64,000 bases of DNA from Chryseobacterium angstadtii. GTDB taxonomy: Bacteria > Bacteroidota > Bacteroidia > Flavobacteriales > Weeksellaceae. The stretch covers positions 992,001 to 1,056,000 of the forward strand of contig NZ_LFND01000003.1 in assembly GCF_001045465.1 (NCBI RefSeq), read 5' to 3'. The position numbers were made by a program, and so were the translations under genes. Below are positions 17,063 through 26,836 of the stretch, in pieces (position 1 is the first letter of the stretch; each line of letters opens with the position of its first letter). The notes under the pieces were generated by a model. It saw only the letters and a list, made by a program, of their open reading frames with translations. It was not told the origin of the DNA and searched no databases.

Positions 17063-18553
17063 ATGTCTGAAATTGAGAATCAACAGCCTCAAAACATAAA
17101 GAATAATCCACGGATTATGAAAGCCTGGGCTGTATACGACTGGGCGAATTCTGTATATTCACTGGTTATTACTTCTACTATTTTCCCTATTTATTATTCC
17201 ATACTTACTACGGCTTACGAGAAAAAGGAGTACGTGGAGGAAACAAAATCCTGGATTGATGTTCCGGTAAGGCATATGATAAAGATTTTTGGAAATGAGT
17301 ATCAGCCGGATGCAGTATACGGGTATTCACTCACGATATCTTTTTTTATCGTAGTACTGCTTTCTCCTTTCCTGTCTTCACTGGCAGATACCATCGGGAA
17401 TAAGAAGTCGTTTCTTCAGTTTTTCTGTTATCTTGGTGCTACGTCATGTATGGGACTGGCTATGTTTACAGGGATGCACAATGTGTTTCTGGGCCTTCTT
17501 TTCAGTATTACGGCGAGTGTCGGGTTCTGGGGAAGTCTTGTGTTTTATAACTCCTTTCTGCCTGATATTGCAACGCGGGACAAGCAGGATGCCCTTTCTG
17601 CAAAAGGATATGTATACGGATATATTGGCTCTGTAGTTTTGGTGGTGATCTGTCTTGTACTTATTCAGGTTTTTGCTAAAGGAGCGGCTCAACAGCTGTT
17701 GTTTACAAGAATCAGCTTTCTGTTGACCGGAGCATGGTGGTTTGGTTTTTCTCAGTATACTTTTAAACATCTTCCTCAATTCGGGGATGTTAAAGAAAAG
17801 CTTCCTAAAGACCTTGTGCTTTTAAACTATAAAAATATCTTTAAAAAGCATGAAGAGCAGGGTGGTTTCTTCGAGGTACTGAAAGATAATATGAGCTTTT
17901 ATAAAGACATTGCAAAAGAGAGTTTTCATGAGCTGTTCAAGGTAGGAGGCGTATTGTTTAAAGATAAAAACCTGAAATTCTTTCTTTCCAGTTTCTTCTT
18001 TTACAGTGTAGGAATGCAGACTATTTTCCTGATGGCCACTCTTTTTGGGAAAAGTGAGATCAATCTGGCTCAGGATAAACTGATCGGAACGCTCTTGGTC
18101 ATTCAGATTGAAGCCATTATAGGAGCGGTAATATTCTCCAGACTTTCCAGAAAGATTGGAAATAAAAATGTAATCTCTATTGCGATCATATTATGGATTG
18201 TAGCATGTCTTTGGGCCTACTTCCTGAATAAGGAAAATCCTACGGTAGAATATCAGTTCTATGGTGTGGCAGCAGTGGTAGGGCTAGTGATGGGTGGTCT
18301 TCAGGCGATGTCGAGATCTACTTATTCAAAGCTTCTTCCTGAAGATTCTATGGAAAATACCACGTATTTCAGTTTTTATGATGTACTGGAAAAAATAGCG
18401 ATCATAATCGGAACGTTTATTTTTGCAACCTTAATCGAGCATTTCAATAATATGCGTATCGCAGCGCTTTCCATGACTTTATTTTTCGCAGCAGGACTCG
18501 TCCTGATTCGGTTCTTAAAAGTCAATATGTTGAAAAACAGAGATACTCTATAA
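17063..18553 (+). CDS. UMF1/Atg22-like MFS transporter
   Basis: A 496-residue inner-membrane protein with about twelve helices. The start IMKAWAVYDWANSVYSLVI is the hallmark of the UMF1 family (relatives of the vacuolar effluxer Atg22). The inserted periplasmic loop around residues 45-75, SPFLSSLADTIGNKKSF after helix 2, and the late GGLQAMSRSTYSKLLPE motif all match. The substrate is not known; amino-acid efflux is suggested by the eukaryotic relative only. The gene is flanked by its own -7 element and terminator. Confidence 0.85.
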   Translation: MSEIENQQPQNIKNNPRIMKAWAVYDWANSVYSLVITSTIFPIYYSILTTAYEKKEYVEETKSWIDVPVRHMIKIFGNEYQPDAVYGYSLTISFFIVVLLSPFLSSLADTIGNKKSFLQFFCYLGATSCMGLAMFTGMHNVFLGLLFSITASVGFWGSLVFYNSFLPDIATRDKQDALSAKGYVYGYIGSVVLVVICLVLIQVFAKGAAQQLLFTRISFLLTGAWWFGFSQYTFKHLPQFGDVKEKLPKDLVLLNYKNIFKKHEEQGGFFEVLKDNMSFYKDIAKESFHELFKVGGVLFKDKNLKFFLSSFFFYSVGMQTIFLMATLFGKSEINLAQDKLIGTLLVIQIEAIIGAVIFSRLSRKIGNKNVISIAIILWIVACLWAYFLNKENPTVEYQFYGVAAVVGLVMGGLQAMSRSTYSKLLPEDSMENTTYFSFYDVLEKIAIIIGTFIFATLIEHFNNMRIAALSMTLFFAAGLVLIRFLKVNMLKNRDTL

Positions 18554-18558
18554 ATATA

Positions 18559-18588
18559 AAGGCGCTATTGGATAGCGTCTTTTTTTTG
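18559..18588 (+). terminator. Terminator after the UMF1 transporter gene
   Basis: GGCGCTAT and ATAGCGTC arms around TGG with a T run of eight. Confidence 0.85.
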
Positions 18589-18706
18589 CTTTTATCTTTT
18601 TTATTATGTTAAATTATTGAATTTACCTTTAATTCTTAGTTTTTTATAGGTGGACTAAGAAAATATATTAAAACAATAATTATTTTTCACTAAAGTTTGA
18701 TTTTTT

Positions 18707-18726
18707 TTGTTTATTTGTAAATCTAA
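18707..18726 (+). promoter_or_regulatory. Conserved upstream element of metalloprotease 1
   Basis: These 20 bases, ending 10 bases before the ATG, match 21125-21144 before the second protease at 19 of 20 positions, although the surrounding intergenic DNA differs. The core TTTATTTG is one base away from a TAnnTTTG -7 box. Confidence 0.55.
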
Positions 18727-18736
18727 TTAAGTGAAA

Positions 18737-20902
18737 ATGACAAGAAAAATTCTACTTTTATGTTGGCTGCAATGCTTTATTCTTGGTTTTTCTCAAAAAC
18801 TGAGACCTGTTGCACAAAAGATTTCCGAGTACCATGCTGAGAAAAATATTTTTCAGACCTATGATTTGTTTGAAGTTAATAAGACTTCTCCGAAGCTGGC
18901 CGAGTACAAAAGGGCAGCTACGGATATTACAGCAATGAAAGTTAAATCCGCCGAACTTAAAAAACTCATCAGTGAAAAACCTGAATACCTTGAAATCAGT
19001 TTTCCTTTCAATGGAGATCAAAAGATTACGGTAGAGCTTTACAAAAATCAGATTTTTACGGACAATTTCAGGGTAGTGACCAATAAAGGAAATATTGTAA
19101 ACTATACTCCGGGAGCTTACTATATTGGAATCGTGAAAGGTGATGATACTTCAATTGCTGCTTTCAGTTTCTTTAATGATGATATTGTAGGGGTAGCTTC
19201 TACTTCTGCGCTTGGAAATGTGATCGTGGGGAAAGCAAAAAACGCAGAAGACTTTGTAAGCTATTCGGAATCCAAACTTACGGGATCCAATCCTTTTGTT
19301 TGCGGGGTAGATGAGCTGAAAGAAAATCAGCCAAAAAAGATCTCGTTCGATCCGGCTGCCAATAAGAAGGCAATGACGGAAAACTGTGTGAGAATTTATT
19401 ATGAAGTATGTTTTAAACCATATCAAAATAATAGCTCTGATACGACAACAACGACCAACTGGCTTACGGCTATTCATAACAATATTGCCGCTCTTTACAC
19501 CAATGATGAGATCAGAGTGGCATTGAACGAAATATATATCTGGACTACACAAGATCCATATACAGGAACTCCGAATAATAATCTGGCCAGCTTTAGAAAC
19601 AACAGGCAGACTTTTAACGGAGATCTCGCCCACCTGATCAACGCTCCTTCCACAACGAGTGTGGCTTATTTAAATTCTTTATGTGGAACCTATAAGCATG
19701 CATATTCAGGGATTTCCCAGACCTATTCTGAGGTTCCTGTCTATTCATGGACGATCCAGGCAATGACACACGAAATGGGGCATAGCTTAGGATCTCCTCA
19801 CACGCATGCGTGTGCCTGGAACGGAAATAATACGGCTATTGACGGATGTGGTGCTCAGGCAGGGTACAGCGAAGGATGTACCGGCCCGATTCCTTCATCA
19901 ACTGTAAAAGGAACGATTATGAGCTATTGTCACCTGGTTTCCGGAGTAGGAATCAGTTTCAATAACGGTTTTGGTCCGCAGCCTGCTGCTTTGATCAGAA
20001 ACACGTTAGATTCAAAGGCTTGTCTGGGGACGAATTGTACTTCCAAATGTGAATATACCATAACAGAGATGAATGTTTCAAATATTACCCAGGTTTCCGC
20101 CAATACAGCCTTTACAGATGCTGTTTCTACTTCCTGGAAATATAAGCTTATGAAGATGGACGGGACTTTAGTAGAGTCAGGGAATACGAGCTCTCAATCC
20201 CTTAGTTTTACAGGGCTTCAGCCGGCTACTTATTATCAGGTTTTTGTGGGAACAAACTGTTCTGCTTCCAATGCTTATCAGAGAAATCAGGTCTTTCTTA
20301 CGGATGGATCATGGTGCGAAGGAGCATTGTTTACAGATACCGGCGGTGAAACGGGACAGTATGGCAACGATGAAACTATTATTAAAACATTTTATCCTGC
20401 TTCCGGTGCTCTTACTATGACTTTTACGCAATTCGCCTTAGAGCAGGATTATGATTTTATGTATGTTTATAACGGTCCTTCTGTTGCTTCACCATTATTT
20501 GCCAATGGAAATAATTTAACGGGAAATACAGTTCCGGGACCTTTCACGTCTACCCATTCTTCAGGGGCTATTACGGTAAAGTTCGTTTCTGATCCAGGGG
20601 CTATAGCGAATGGATGGAAGGCTTCTTTTTCATGCAATGTTTTAGGAGTTGATGATGTTGTTAAAAATGATAGTGGAATAAGCATTTATCCGAACCCGGC
20701 CAAAAATATGATGGTTATTTCTTCTAAGGAGGCTTTAAAATCTTATAAAATCTATGATGAATCGGGAAGACTGGTATTGTCGGCTTCTTCATTAAAAGGA
20801 AATAAGCAGGAAGTGAATATTTCATCGATCCAGACAGGAAATTATATTGTAACGGTTGAAACGGATAAACAAACAGTGAATAAAAAATTAATTAAACATT
20901 AA
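18737..20902 (+). CDS. Secreted metzincin metalloprotease with CUB-like and T9SS domains (copy 1)
   Basis: A 721-residue exported protease. Order: signal peptide (about 1-17, ending GFSQ), propeptide to about residue 205, catalytic domain with the zinc motif HEMGHSLGSPH (His345, His349, His355) and a Met-turn IMSY, an FN3-like segment (about 445-530), a CUB-like segment (about 535-640, WCEGALFTDTGG to GWKASFSC), and a type A sorting domain. It should be exported by T9SS and degrade proteins outside the cell. A GTG six bases upstream is a possible alternative start. A paralogue follows in tandem. Confidence 0.9.
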   Translation: MTRKILLLCWLQCFILGFSQKLRPVAQKISEYHAEKNIFQTYDLFEVNKTSPKLAEYKRAATDITAMKVKSAELKKLISEKPEYLEISFPFNGDQKITVELYKNQIFTDNFRVVTNKGNIVNYTPGAYYIGIVKGDDTSIAAFSFFNDDIVGVASTSALGNVIVGKAKNAEDFVSYSESKLTGSNPFVCGVDELKENQPKKISFDPAANKKAMTENCVRIYYEVCFKPYQNNSSDTTTTTNWLTAIHNNIAALYTNDEIRVALNEIYIWTTQDPYTGTPNNNLASFRNNRQTFNGDLAHLINAPSTTSVAYLNSLCGTYKHAYSGISQTYSEVPVYSWTIQAMTHEMGHSLGSPHTHACAWNGNNTAIDGCGAQAGYSEGCTGPIPSSTVKGTIMSYCHLVSGVGISFNNGFGPQPAALIRNTLDSKACLGTNCTSKCEYTITEMNVSNITQVSANTAFTDAVSTSWKYKLMKMDGTLVESGNTSSQSLSFTGLQPATYYQVFVGTNCSASNAYQRNQVFLTDGSWCEGALFTDTGGETGQYGNDETIIKTFYPASGALTMTFTQFALEQDYDFMYVYNGPSVASPLFANGNNLTGNTVPGPFTSTHSSGAITVKFVSDPGAIANGWKASFSCNVLGVDDVVKNDSGISIYPNPAKNMMVISSKEALKSYKIYDESGRLVLSASSLKGNKQEVNISSIQTGNYIVTVETDKQTVNKKLIKH

Positions 20903-20973
20903 AATATATTAGTCGTTATTCTAAAATAAATCGATAAAAAATCGAGTTGTTTTTAGATCAAATATAAAAAAGT

Positions 20974-21004
20974 AAAAGGCCTGATAATTTCAGGTCTTTT
21001 TTTT
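20974..21004 (+). terminator. Terminator between the two metalloprotease genes
   Basis: AAAAGGCCTGA and TCAGGTCTTTT arms around TAATT, followed by T residues. It indicates separate transcription of the two genes. Confidence 0.85.
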
Positions 21005-21124
21005 ATTTAAATATATAATTTAATTATTTTAAGTGTGATTATTATTTTGTTTTGGTTTAATTTTTAAATTAAAATCATTTATTTGTTTTATTTTTTATTG
21101 ATTATTTAATTTTAAATATCTTTT

Positions 21125-21144
21125 TTGTTTATTTGTATATCTAA
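21125..21144 (+). promoter_or_regulatory. Conserved upstream element of metalloprotease 2
   Basis: Matches 18707-18726 at 19 of 20 bases and lies 10 bases before the ATG, the same distance as in copy 1. It was probably duplicated with the gene and kept by selection. Confidence 0.55.
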
Positions 21145-21154
21145 AATATTGACA

Positions 21155-23326
21155 ATGAAAAAAGTTTTATTAATTGCTCTTTTACAGTGCTTTATGTTTG
21201 GATTTGCTCAAAAGCTAAAGCCAATTGCTTTTAAAGTTTCAGAATACCATAGACAAACGAAAGACTTTGAAAAATATAATGTATTTGAAGCAGATCATGC
21301 ATCAAAAAAATTGCTCCAATATAAAGAGGCCGCTACAGATATTACTGTTATTACCGTAAAATCTAATGAATTAAAAAGAATCGTCAACGAAAGACCGGAA
21401 GTTATTGAGTTCACTTTTCCTTTTGATCAGGATAAACAGATTACTGTGGAATTATACAAAAATGAGATTTTTACCAATAATTTTAAGGTGAAAACGGGTA
21501 AAGATGAAGAGGTAAGCTATACGCCGGGAGTATATTATCAGGGAATTGTAAAGAATGATAATAATTCTGTCGTAGCATTCAGCTTTTTTAATGATGATAT
21601 TGTAGGGGTAGCTTCAACGCCTCAACTTGGAAATATCGTGATAGGAAAAGTAAAAGGCTCGGAAGACTTTGTCAGCTATTCAGATTCTAAGCTGACTGGC
21701 GTAAACCCTTTTATCTGTGGGGTTGATGAGCTAAAAGGAGACCAAAAAGTAATATTGAATCCGGATACCGCTAAAAAATCACCGACTCAGAATTGTGTAA
21801 GGGTTTATTATGAAGTGTGTTTTAAACCGTATCAGAATAACGGTTCCAATACAGTGACTACAACGAACTGGCTTACTGCAATTCATAACAATATCAGTAC
21901 ATTATACTCTAATGATGATATAAGAATATCCTTGAGTGAGATTTATATCTGGACTACTCAGGATCCTTATAATGGCAGTCCTGATGGTAATCTTACTGCT
22001 TTTGAAGGAAACAGACCCACATTCAATGGAGACCTGGCACACTTGATTAATGCTCCGGCTACTACAAGTGTAGCCAATTTAAATTCGCTGTGTTCAGCTA
22101 CCAAATATGCGTATTCCGGGATTTCCCAGACGTATTCCAATGTTCCGGTATATTCCTGGACAATTCAGGCGATGACCCACGAAATGGGGCATAGTTTGGG
22201 TTCTCCGCATACCCACAATTGTTATTGGAATGGAAACAATACTCCTATTGACTGGTGTGGCCCAACTGCGAGACCTTCCATTATAACCAGCGAAGGAATT
22301 ACATGTTCCAGTAATGTATTACCGGCATCGGGCACTATTATGAGCTACTGTCATTTAATGTCAAATATTGGAATTAATTTCAGCAATGGTTTTGGAGACC
22401 AGCCGGCAGCCCTGATAAGAAGCACGGTTGATTCTAAAGGCTGTTTGGGAACTAATTGTATTACCACATGCGGAATGCCTATTTCAGGAGTGAATTTTAC
22501 AAATATTACTGAGAATTCGGCTAATATTAACTTCACAGACAGTGTTTCCGGAACATGGAAATATAAAGTGACTAAAATAGACGGAACTCCGGTAACTGCC
22601 GGAAATACGAGCTCTCAGACTATTGCTGTTACAGGGCTTCAGCCAGCCACTTATTATAAAGCTTACCTCGGAACAAATTGCTCTCTGCCTGATGCATACC
22701 AGTCATCCTGGATGTTTTTAACAGACGGTAGTTGGTGTGATGGTGCTCAATTTACGGATACAGGAGGACCGAACGCAAACTATGGAGACAACGAAGAGGT
22801 CATCAAAACATTCTATCCTGCTTCAGGATCATCTTTAACGATGACGTTTACAGAATTTGCCATGGAACAAGGTTATGATTTTATGTCTGTTTATAATGGT
22901 CCTTCTACTGCCTCTCCGTTATTTGTCAACGGAAATAATCTTACAGGGAACACGTTGCCTGGTCCGTTTACTTCTACTAATTCTTCAGGGGCTATTACGG
23001 TAAAGTATAAATCGGATTCTGCGGTGAATATGACGGGATGGAAAGCTAAATTTTCGTGTATGGTTTTAGGTGTGGAAGATATGGATGTAAAAAATAACGC
23101 TGTAAGTATTTACCCGAATCCGGCCAAAAATATGATGATTATTTCTTCTAAAGAGGCTTTAAAATCCTATAAAGTCTATGATGAATCCGGAAGGCTGGTG
23201 CTGTCGGCTTCTTCATTGAAAGGAAATAAACAGGAAATTAATCTTTCTTCTATCCAGACAGGGAATTATATTGTGACGGTTGAAACGGATAAGCAGACAG
23301 TTAATAAAAAATTAATTAAGCACTAA
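21155..23326 (+). CDS. Secreted metzincin metalloprotease with CUB-like and T9SS domains (copy 2)
   Basis: A 723-residue paralogue of the preceding gene with the same domain order: signal peptide ending GFAQ, propeptide, catalytic domain with HEMGHSLGSPH (His342, His346, His352) and IMSY, FN3-like, CUB-like and type A sorting domain. The propeptide has diverged clearly from copy 1. The loop after the zinc site differs in length and cysteine placement (WCGPTARPS..., TCSSN). The last 75 residues differ at only four or five positions. Different loops near the active site may mean different substrates. It has its own promoter-like element and terminator. Confidence 0.9.
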   Translation: MKKVLLIALLQCFMFGFAQKLKPIAFKVSEYHRQTKDFEKYNVFEADHASKKLLQYKEAATDITVITVKSNELKRIVNERPEVIEFTFPFDQDKQITVELYKNEIFTNNFKVKTGKDEEVSYTPGVYYQGIVKNDNNSVVAFSFFNDDIVGVASTPQLGNIVIGKVKGSEDFVSYSDSKLTGVNPFICGVDELKGDQKVILNPDTAKKSPTQNCVRVYYEVCFKPYQNNGSNTVTTTNWLTAIHNNISTLYSNDDIRISLSEIYIWTTQDPYNGSPDGNLTAFEGNRPTFNGDLAHLINAPATTSVANLNSLCSATKYAYSGISQTYSNVPVYSWTIQAMTHEMGHSLGSPHTHNCYWNGNNTPIDWCGPTARPSIITSEGITCSSNVLPASGTIMSYCHLMSNIGINFSNGFGDQPAALIRSTVDSKGCLGTNCITTCGMPISGVNFTNITENSANINFTDSVSGTWKYKVTKIDGTPVTAGNTSSQTIAVTGLQPATYYKAYLGTNCSLPDAYQSSWMFLTDGSWCDGAQFTDTGGPNANYGDNEEVIKTFYPASGSSLTMTFTEFAMEQGYDFMSVYNGPSTASPLFVNGNNLTGNTLPGPFTSTNSSGAITVKYKSDSAVNMTGWKAKFSCMVLGVEDMDVKNNAVSIYPNPAKNMMIISSKEALKSYKVYDESGRLVLSASSLKGNKQEINLSSIQTGNYIVTVETDKQTVNKKLIKH

Positions 23327-23349
23327 TTATTTTTATAAAATCAATAAAG

Positions 23350-23377
23350 AAAGCCTGATAAATGCAGGCTTTTTTAC
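23350..23377 (+). terminator. Terminator after metalloprotease 2
   Basis: AAAGCCTG and CAGGCTTT arms around ATAAATG with a T run. Confidence 0.85.
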
Positions 23378-23467
23378 TGTATTTCAATAAGAAGACGCTG
23401 TTTTTTCTGATTTGTTTAAATTGAAAAACAATTTTTATGCATAAATAAATTGGAATTCGGCTTAAGT

Positions 23468-23501
23468 TTTGCTTATATTCAGCGGAATAATTTTAACTTT
23501 G
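23468..23501 (+). promoter_or_regulatory. Promoter of mevalonate kinase
   Basis: TTTG at 23468-23471 and TAACTTTG at 23494-23501 are 22 bases apart. The ATG at 23522 follows after about 20 bases, which fixes the start against a longer in-frame start at 23450. Confidence 0.75.
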
Positions 23502-23521
23502 TAAAAAGATTTATTGTCAAA

Positions 23522-24448
23522 ATGACGAACCCTCTATTTTATGCAAAAATAATTCTGTTCGGAGAATATGGGATGATTGAAGACTCCCAAGGACTTGTAG
23601 TACCTTACAGTTTCTACAAAGGAACTCTTAAATTCTCTGATTTAAGCTCTGAATTTGAACTTAAATCTAACAGACATCTGCAGAAATATGCTGATTTCCT
23701 TGCAGCACTTAATTTATCTGAAGGTTTCAAATTGAATATTGAAAACTTTAAAAAAGATATTGAATCCGGACTTTTCTTTGATTCCAATATTCCGCAGGGA
23801 TATGGAGTAGGAAGTTCAGGTGCTTTAGTAGCTGCAATTTTTGAAAAATACGCAATCAGAAAACTGGATCCTGAACAGATCTCAAAAGATAATCTGAAGA
23901 AATTAAAAACCGTTTTCGGCGAAATGGAAAGCTATTTCCACGGTAAAAGTTCAGGTATGGATCCTTTGATCTGCTACATGAACCTTCCGATTCTGATAGA
24001 AAATAAAGAAAATCTGGACAGAGTTTCCATTCCGGAAGGGGAAGAGGGAAAAGGAGCCATTTTTCTTATCGACAGCGGCATTACAGGAGAAACCGGGCCT
24101 ATGATTCAGATCTTTTTTGAAAAGATGAAAACAGAAGGTTTCCGTAAAACCCTTAAAGAAGAGTTCATCCGCTATAATAATGCCTGTATTGAATCTTTCC
24201 TGAAAAAAGATATGAACCCTTTCTTCAGAAATCTGAAAAAGCTTTCTCACTGGGCATATGAGCATTTCCGTCCAATGATTCCTGAAAGTATTTTTAACAT
24301 CTGGAAAAAAGGGCTGGATTCTAATGCTTATTATCTGAAGCTTTGCGGAAGCGGCGGCGGAGGATATATTCTGGGCTTTACGAAAGACTATGCAAAAGCA
24401 GAAAAAATGCTTGATGGTTTCCAGAAAGAAGTGATTTACAGATTTTAA
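23522..24448 (+). CDS. Mevalonate kinase (GHMP kinase family)
   Basis: A 308-residue cytosolic kinase that phosphorylates mevalonate in isoprenoid synthesis. The N-terminal FYAKIILFGEYGMIEDSQGL is typical of flavobacterial mevalonate kinases. The ATP-binding GHMP motif IPQGYGVGSSGALVAA is at about residues 93-108, SSGMDPL supplies the catalytic-region loop, and CGSGGGGYILGF is the C-terminal GHMP motif. The promoter position supports the chosen ATG. A UbiA prenyltransferase follows after 10 bases, so isoprenoid precursor and prenyl-transfer steps are co-transcribed. Other GHMP kinases cannot be fully excluded. Confidence 0.85.
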   Translation: MTNPLFYAKIILFGEYGMIEDSQGLVVPYSFYKGTLKFSDLSSEFELKSNRHLQKYADFLAALNLSEGFKLNIENFKKDIESGLFFDSNIPQGYGVGSSGALVAAIFEKYAIRKLDPEQISKDNLKKLKTVFGEMESYFHGKSSGMDPLICYMNLPILIENKENLDRVSIPEGEEGKGAIFLIDSGITGETGPMIQIFFEKMKTEGFRKTLKEEFIRYNNACIESFLKKDMNPFFRNLKKLSHWAYEHFRPMIPESIFNIWKKGLDSNAYYLKLCGSGGGGYILGFTKDYAKAEKMLDGFQKEVIYRF

Positions 24449-24458
24449 AAAAGATGGA

Positions 24459-25388
24459 ATGAATTCTGAAAAAGAAACTTTCCAATCAAAAAATTATATC
24501 TCTAAATCTATATTTTACAGATTCTCCCAATTGGTGGGGTTTCTGATAGGTGCCCGTTTTTTTGTAGCTCTATTGCTGACGTTTGCTCTGTATGTATCCA
24601 CTTTCTTCCTGTTCAATCAGGATGAAACTTTCAGAAAATTTGTCTTCGATTTTAAAGTACACGGAATTATTTTCTGTACAGTAATCACTATTCTTGCCGG
24701 AGGAATTATCAATCAGTTTTATGATCAGGAAAAAGATCATGTGGTAAAGCCTTTCCGGACAAGGATTCAAAATTTTATCAAACAGAAATACTTTTTATAC
24801 GCTTATCTCGCTCTTACGGCTATTTCTTTGGGAGTAGCATGGATGATTTCCCATAAGGTTTTTGCGTTTTTTGTTGTATATCAGTTTTTTATGTGGTTTT
24901 ACAGCCATAAACTGAGCCGGATTCTGATTATTAATAACCTTACTTTTGTAAGTCTTACCCTGTATCCTTTTTTCGGAATGATGGTGTATTACGAAACTTT
25001 TTCAAAGAAGGTTTTGCTGATGGCTATTTTTCTTTTCCTGATTCTTTTATGCATTGATATTGTAAAAGATATGCTTACAAAAAGTGTGGATAAGGCATTT
25101 GGATATATCACGATTCCTAATTATTTTAAAAACCGGAATAGTCTGATCATTATTATTTCTTTACTGATGATCACCATAGCTGTTTCTATGAAGCTCATTG
25201 CTAAAACAGGGATTTCCGGCTTCATGGCCTATTATTTTACCGGCGGTCTGTTTGTCATGATCCTGTGTATTTATCTTCTGCTTAATTCTTCAAGAAAAAG
25301 TAAATTCCTTACCCTCAATATATTAAGGTTTTGGGTTTTTGTAGGAATTATTGCGATGCTTTTGAACGGAATTGAGAATAAATTATAA
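24459..25388 (+). CDS. UbiA family prenyltransferase
   Basis: A 309-residue membrane protein with about eight helices. The first Asp-rich motif NQFYDQEKDHVVKP (around residue 88) and the second DIVKDMLTKSVDKAFGY (around residue 198) bind the magnesium-diphosphate of the prenyl donor. The sequence resembles flavobacterial proteins named geranylgeranylglycerol-phosphate geranylgeranyltransferase, but the acceptor has not been established by anything visible here. It starts 10 bases after mevalonate kinase and shares its promoter. It is distinct from the MenA-type UbiA protein at 52.7 kb. Confidence 0.8.
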   Translation: MNSEKETFQSKNYISKSIFYRFSQLVGFLIGARFFVALLLTFALYVSTFFLFNQDETFRKFVFDFKVHGIIFCTVITILAGGIINQFYDQEKDHVVKPFRTRIQNFIKQKYFLYAYLALTAISLGVAWMISHKVFAFFVVYQFFMWFYSHKLSRILIINNLTFVSLTLYPFFGMMVYYETFSKKVLLMAIFLFLILLCIDIVKDMLTKSVDKAFGYITIPNYFKNRNSLIIIISLLMITIAVSMKLIAKTGISGFMAYYFTGGLFVMILCIYLLLNSSRKSKFLTLNILRFWVFVGIIAMLLNGIENKL

Positions 25389-25421
25389 GAAAAAAATCTT
25401 TAAATAAACTGAGGTTATTAT

Positions 25422-25429
25422 TACCTTTG
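25422..25429 (+). promoter_or_regulatory. -7 element of proline dehydrogenase
   Basis: TACCTTTG lies 24 bases before the ATG at 25454; an upstream CTTTAA at about the right distance is only a weak -33 match. Confidence 0.55.
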
Positions 25430-25453
25430 CAAAACTAAATTTAATAAAAAGGA

Positions 25454-26623
25454 ATGCCCATTTTTAATGATACTAAAGTTGCATTTGCAGACAAGTCTGA
25501 TGCACAATTGAGAAAGGCTTACTGGATGTTTAAAATGATTGAACAGCCTGCTCTTACCAGCCTTGGAACTTCTGTCCTTAATTTTACAGTACACAATAAC
25601 TTTCCTTTCGTAACCGGAATTGTAAAAAGCACTTTGTTTGAACAGTTCTGCGGTGGAGAAACTCGTGAAGAAAGTATGAAAGTGGTGAAACAGCTTTTTA
25701 AAAGAGGTGTTGGAAGTATTTTCGACTATTCTATTGAAGGCAAGGAAGATGAAGAAACTTTTGATGCGGTTTGTAAAGAGATTAAAGATATCATCAGATT
25801 TTCTGTCGGGAATCCTGCTATTCCTTTTATTGTTTTTAAACCCACAGCTTTCGGAAGAATTGATCTGTATGAAGCGGTAGGAACAGGTGCTGAATTTACT
25901 TCAAGCCAGAAAGAGGAATGGGACAGGGTAGTCAAAAGGTTTGATGAAGTGTGCAGCCTGTGTCATGAAAATGATAAAAAAGTAATGGTAGATGCAGAGG
26001 AAACCTGGATGCAGGATGCTGCTGACCATCTTTGTGAAGAAATGATGGAGAAGTACAACCAGGAAAAACCAATTGTTTGGAATACCATTCAGATGTACAG
26101 AACCGGAAGATTGGAATATATGGAGGAAAACCTTCAGAGAGCCAGAGAAAAGAATTACTTCATTGGCTATAAAATTGTTCGCGGAGCCTACATGGAGAAG
26201 GAAAGAGCAAGAGCTGCAGAAAAAGGGTATGCGGATCCTATCCAGCCTACTAAGGAAGCTTCCGATAAAAACTATAATGCCGGAATTGATTTTGTAATGA
26301 ATCATCTGGATAAAGTATCTGCTTTTTTTGGGACTCACAATGAGATTTCATCAGAGCTGGTAATGGATAAAATGAAGGCTAAATCTCTTGAAAACGGGAA
26401 TCCACATGTGTATTTCGGACAGTTATATGGAATGAGTGACAATATTACATTCTATCTTTCAGATAAGGGCTATAATGTGGCTAAATATCTTCCATACGGA
26501 CCTGTAAAGGATGTTGTACCCTATCTTACTAGAAGAGCCAGAGAAAACACCTCTGTAGCCGGACAGACCGGAAGAGAGCTGGGACTGATCAAAAAAGAAT
26601 TGGAGAGAAGAAAAAGAGGATAA
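25454..26623 (+). CDS. Proline dehydrogenase
   Basis: A 389-residue FAD enzyme that oxidises proline to pyrroline-5-carboxylate and passes electrons to the quinone pool. The conserved blocks are present in order: MVDAEETWMQDAAD, a QMYRTGRLEYM region, IVRGAYMEKERARA, FFGTHNE, and the C-terminal PYGPVKDVVPYLTRRARENTSV with the substrate-binding arginines. It is a stand-alone proline dehydrogenase without the fused P5C dehydrogenase of PutA. A terminator follows directly. No regulator of the proline type is adjacent. Confidence 0.93.
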   Translation: MPIFNDTKVAFADKSDAQLRKAYWMFKMIEQPALTSLGTSVLNFTVHNNFPFVTGIVKSTLFEQFCGGETREESMKVVKQLFKRGVGSIFDYSIEGKEDEETFDAVCKEIKDIIRFSVGNPAIPFIVFKPTAFGRIDLYEAVGTGAEFTSSQKEEWDRVVKRFDEVCSLCHENDKKVMVDAEETWMQDAADHLCEEMMEKYNQEKPIVWNTIQMYRTGRLEYMEENLQRAREKNYFIGYKIVRGAYMEKERARAAEKGYADPIQPTKEASDKNYNAGIDFVMNHLDKVSAFFGTHNEISSELVMDKMKAKSLENGNPHVYFGQLYGMSDNITFYLSDKGYNVAKYLPYGPVKDVVPYLTRRARENTSVAGQTGRELGLIKKELERRKRG

Positions 26624-26644
26624 TATTTTTAATTTTAAGATATT

Positions 26645-26672
26645 GAAGACCTGCAGAAATGCGGGTCTTTTT
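26645..26672 (+). terminator. Terminator after proline dehydrogenase
   Basis: AAGACCTGC and GCGGGTCTT arms around AGAAAT, followed by T residues. Confidence 0.85.
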
Positions 26673-26816
26673 ATTTTTAAACACATCTATGATCATTGTA
26701 AATTCTAACCCTTAACAATTATTATTGATAATTACCCAAAATTAATGATACGTTAAATATGATTTAAAATTATAAACTTTTTATTGCTTATTTAATTATA
26801 ATTTTCTATATTTGAG

Positions 26817-26824
26817 TTGATAAT
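26817..26824 (+). promoter_or_regulatory. -7 element of a short transcription unit
   Basis: TATATTTG, a perfect TAnnTTTG box, lies 12 bases before an ATG at 26837. No clear TTTG is found at the usual distance upstream. Confidence 0.5.
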
Positions 26825-26836
26825 AAAAAATAGTGC

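Noticed and set aside
24459..25388. A second menA
   Set aside because: The Asp-rich motifs differ from MenA, and a convincing MenA lies at 52.7 kb next to menB.
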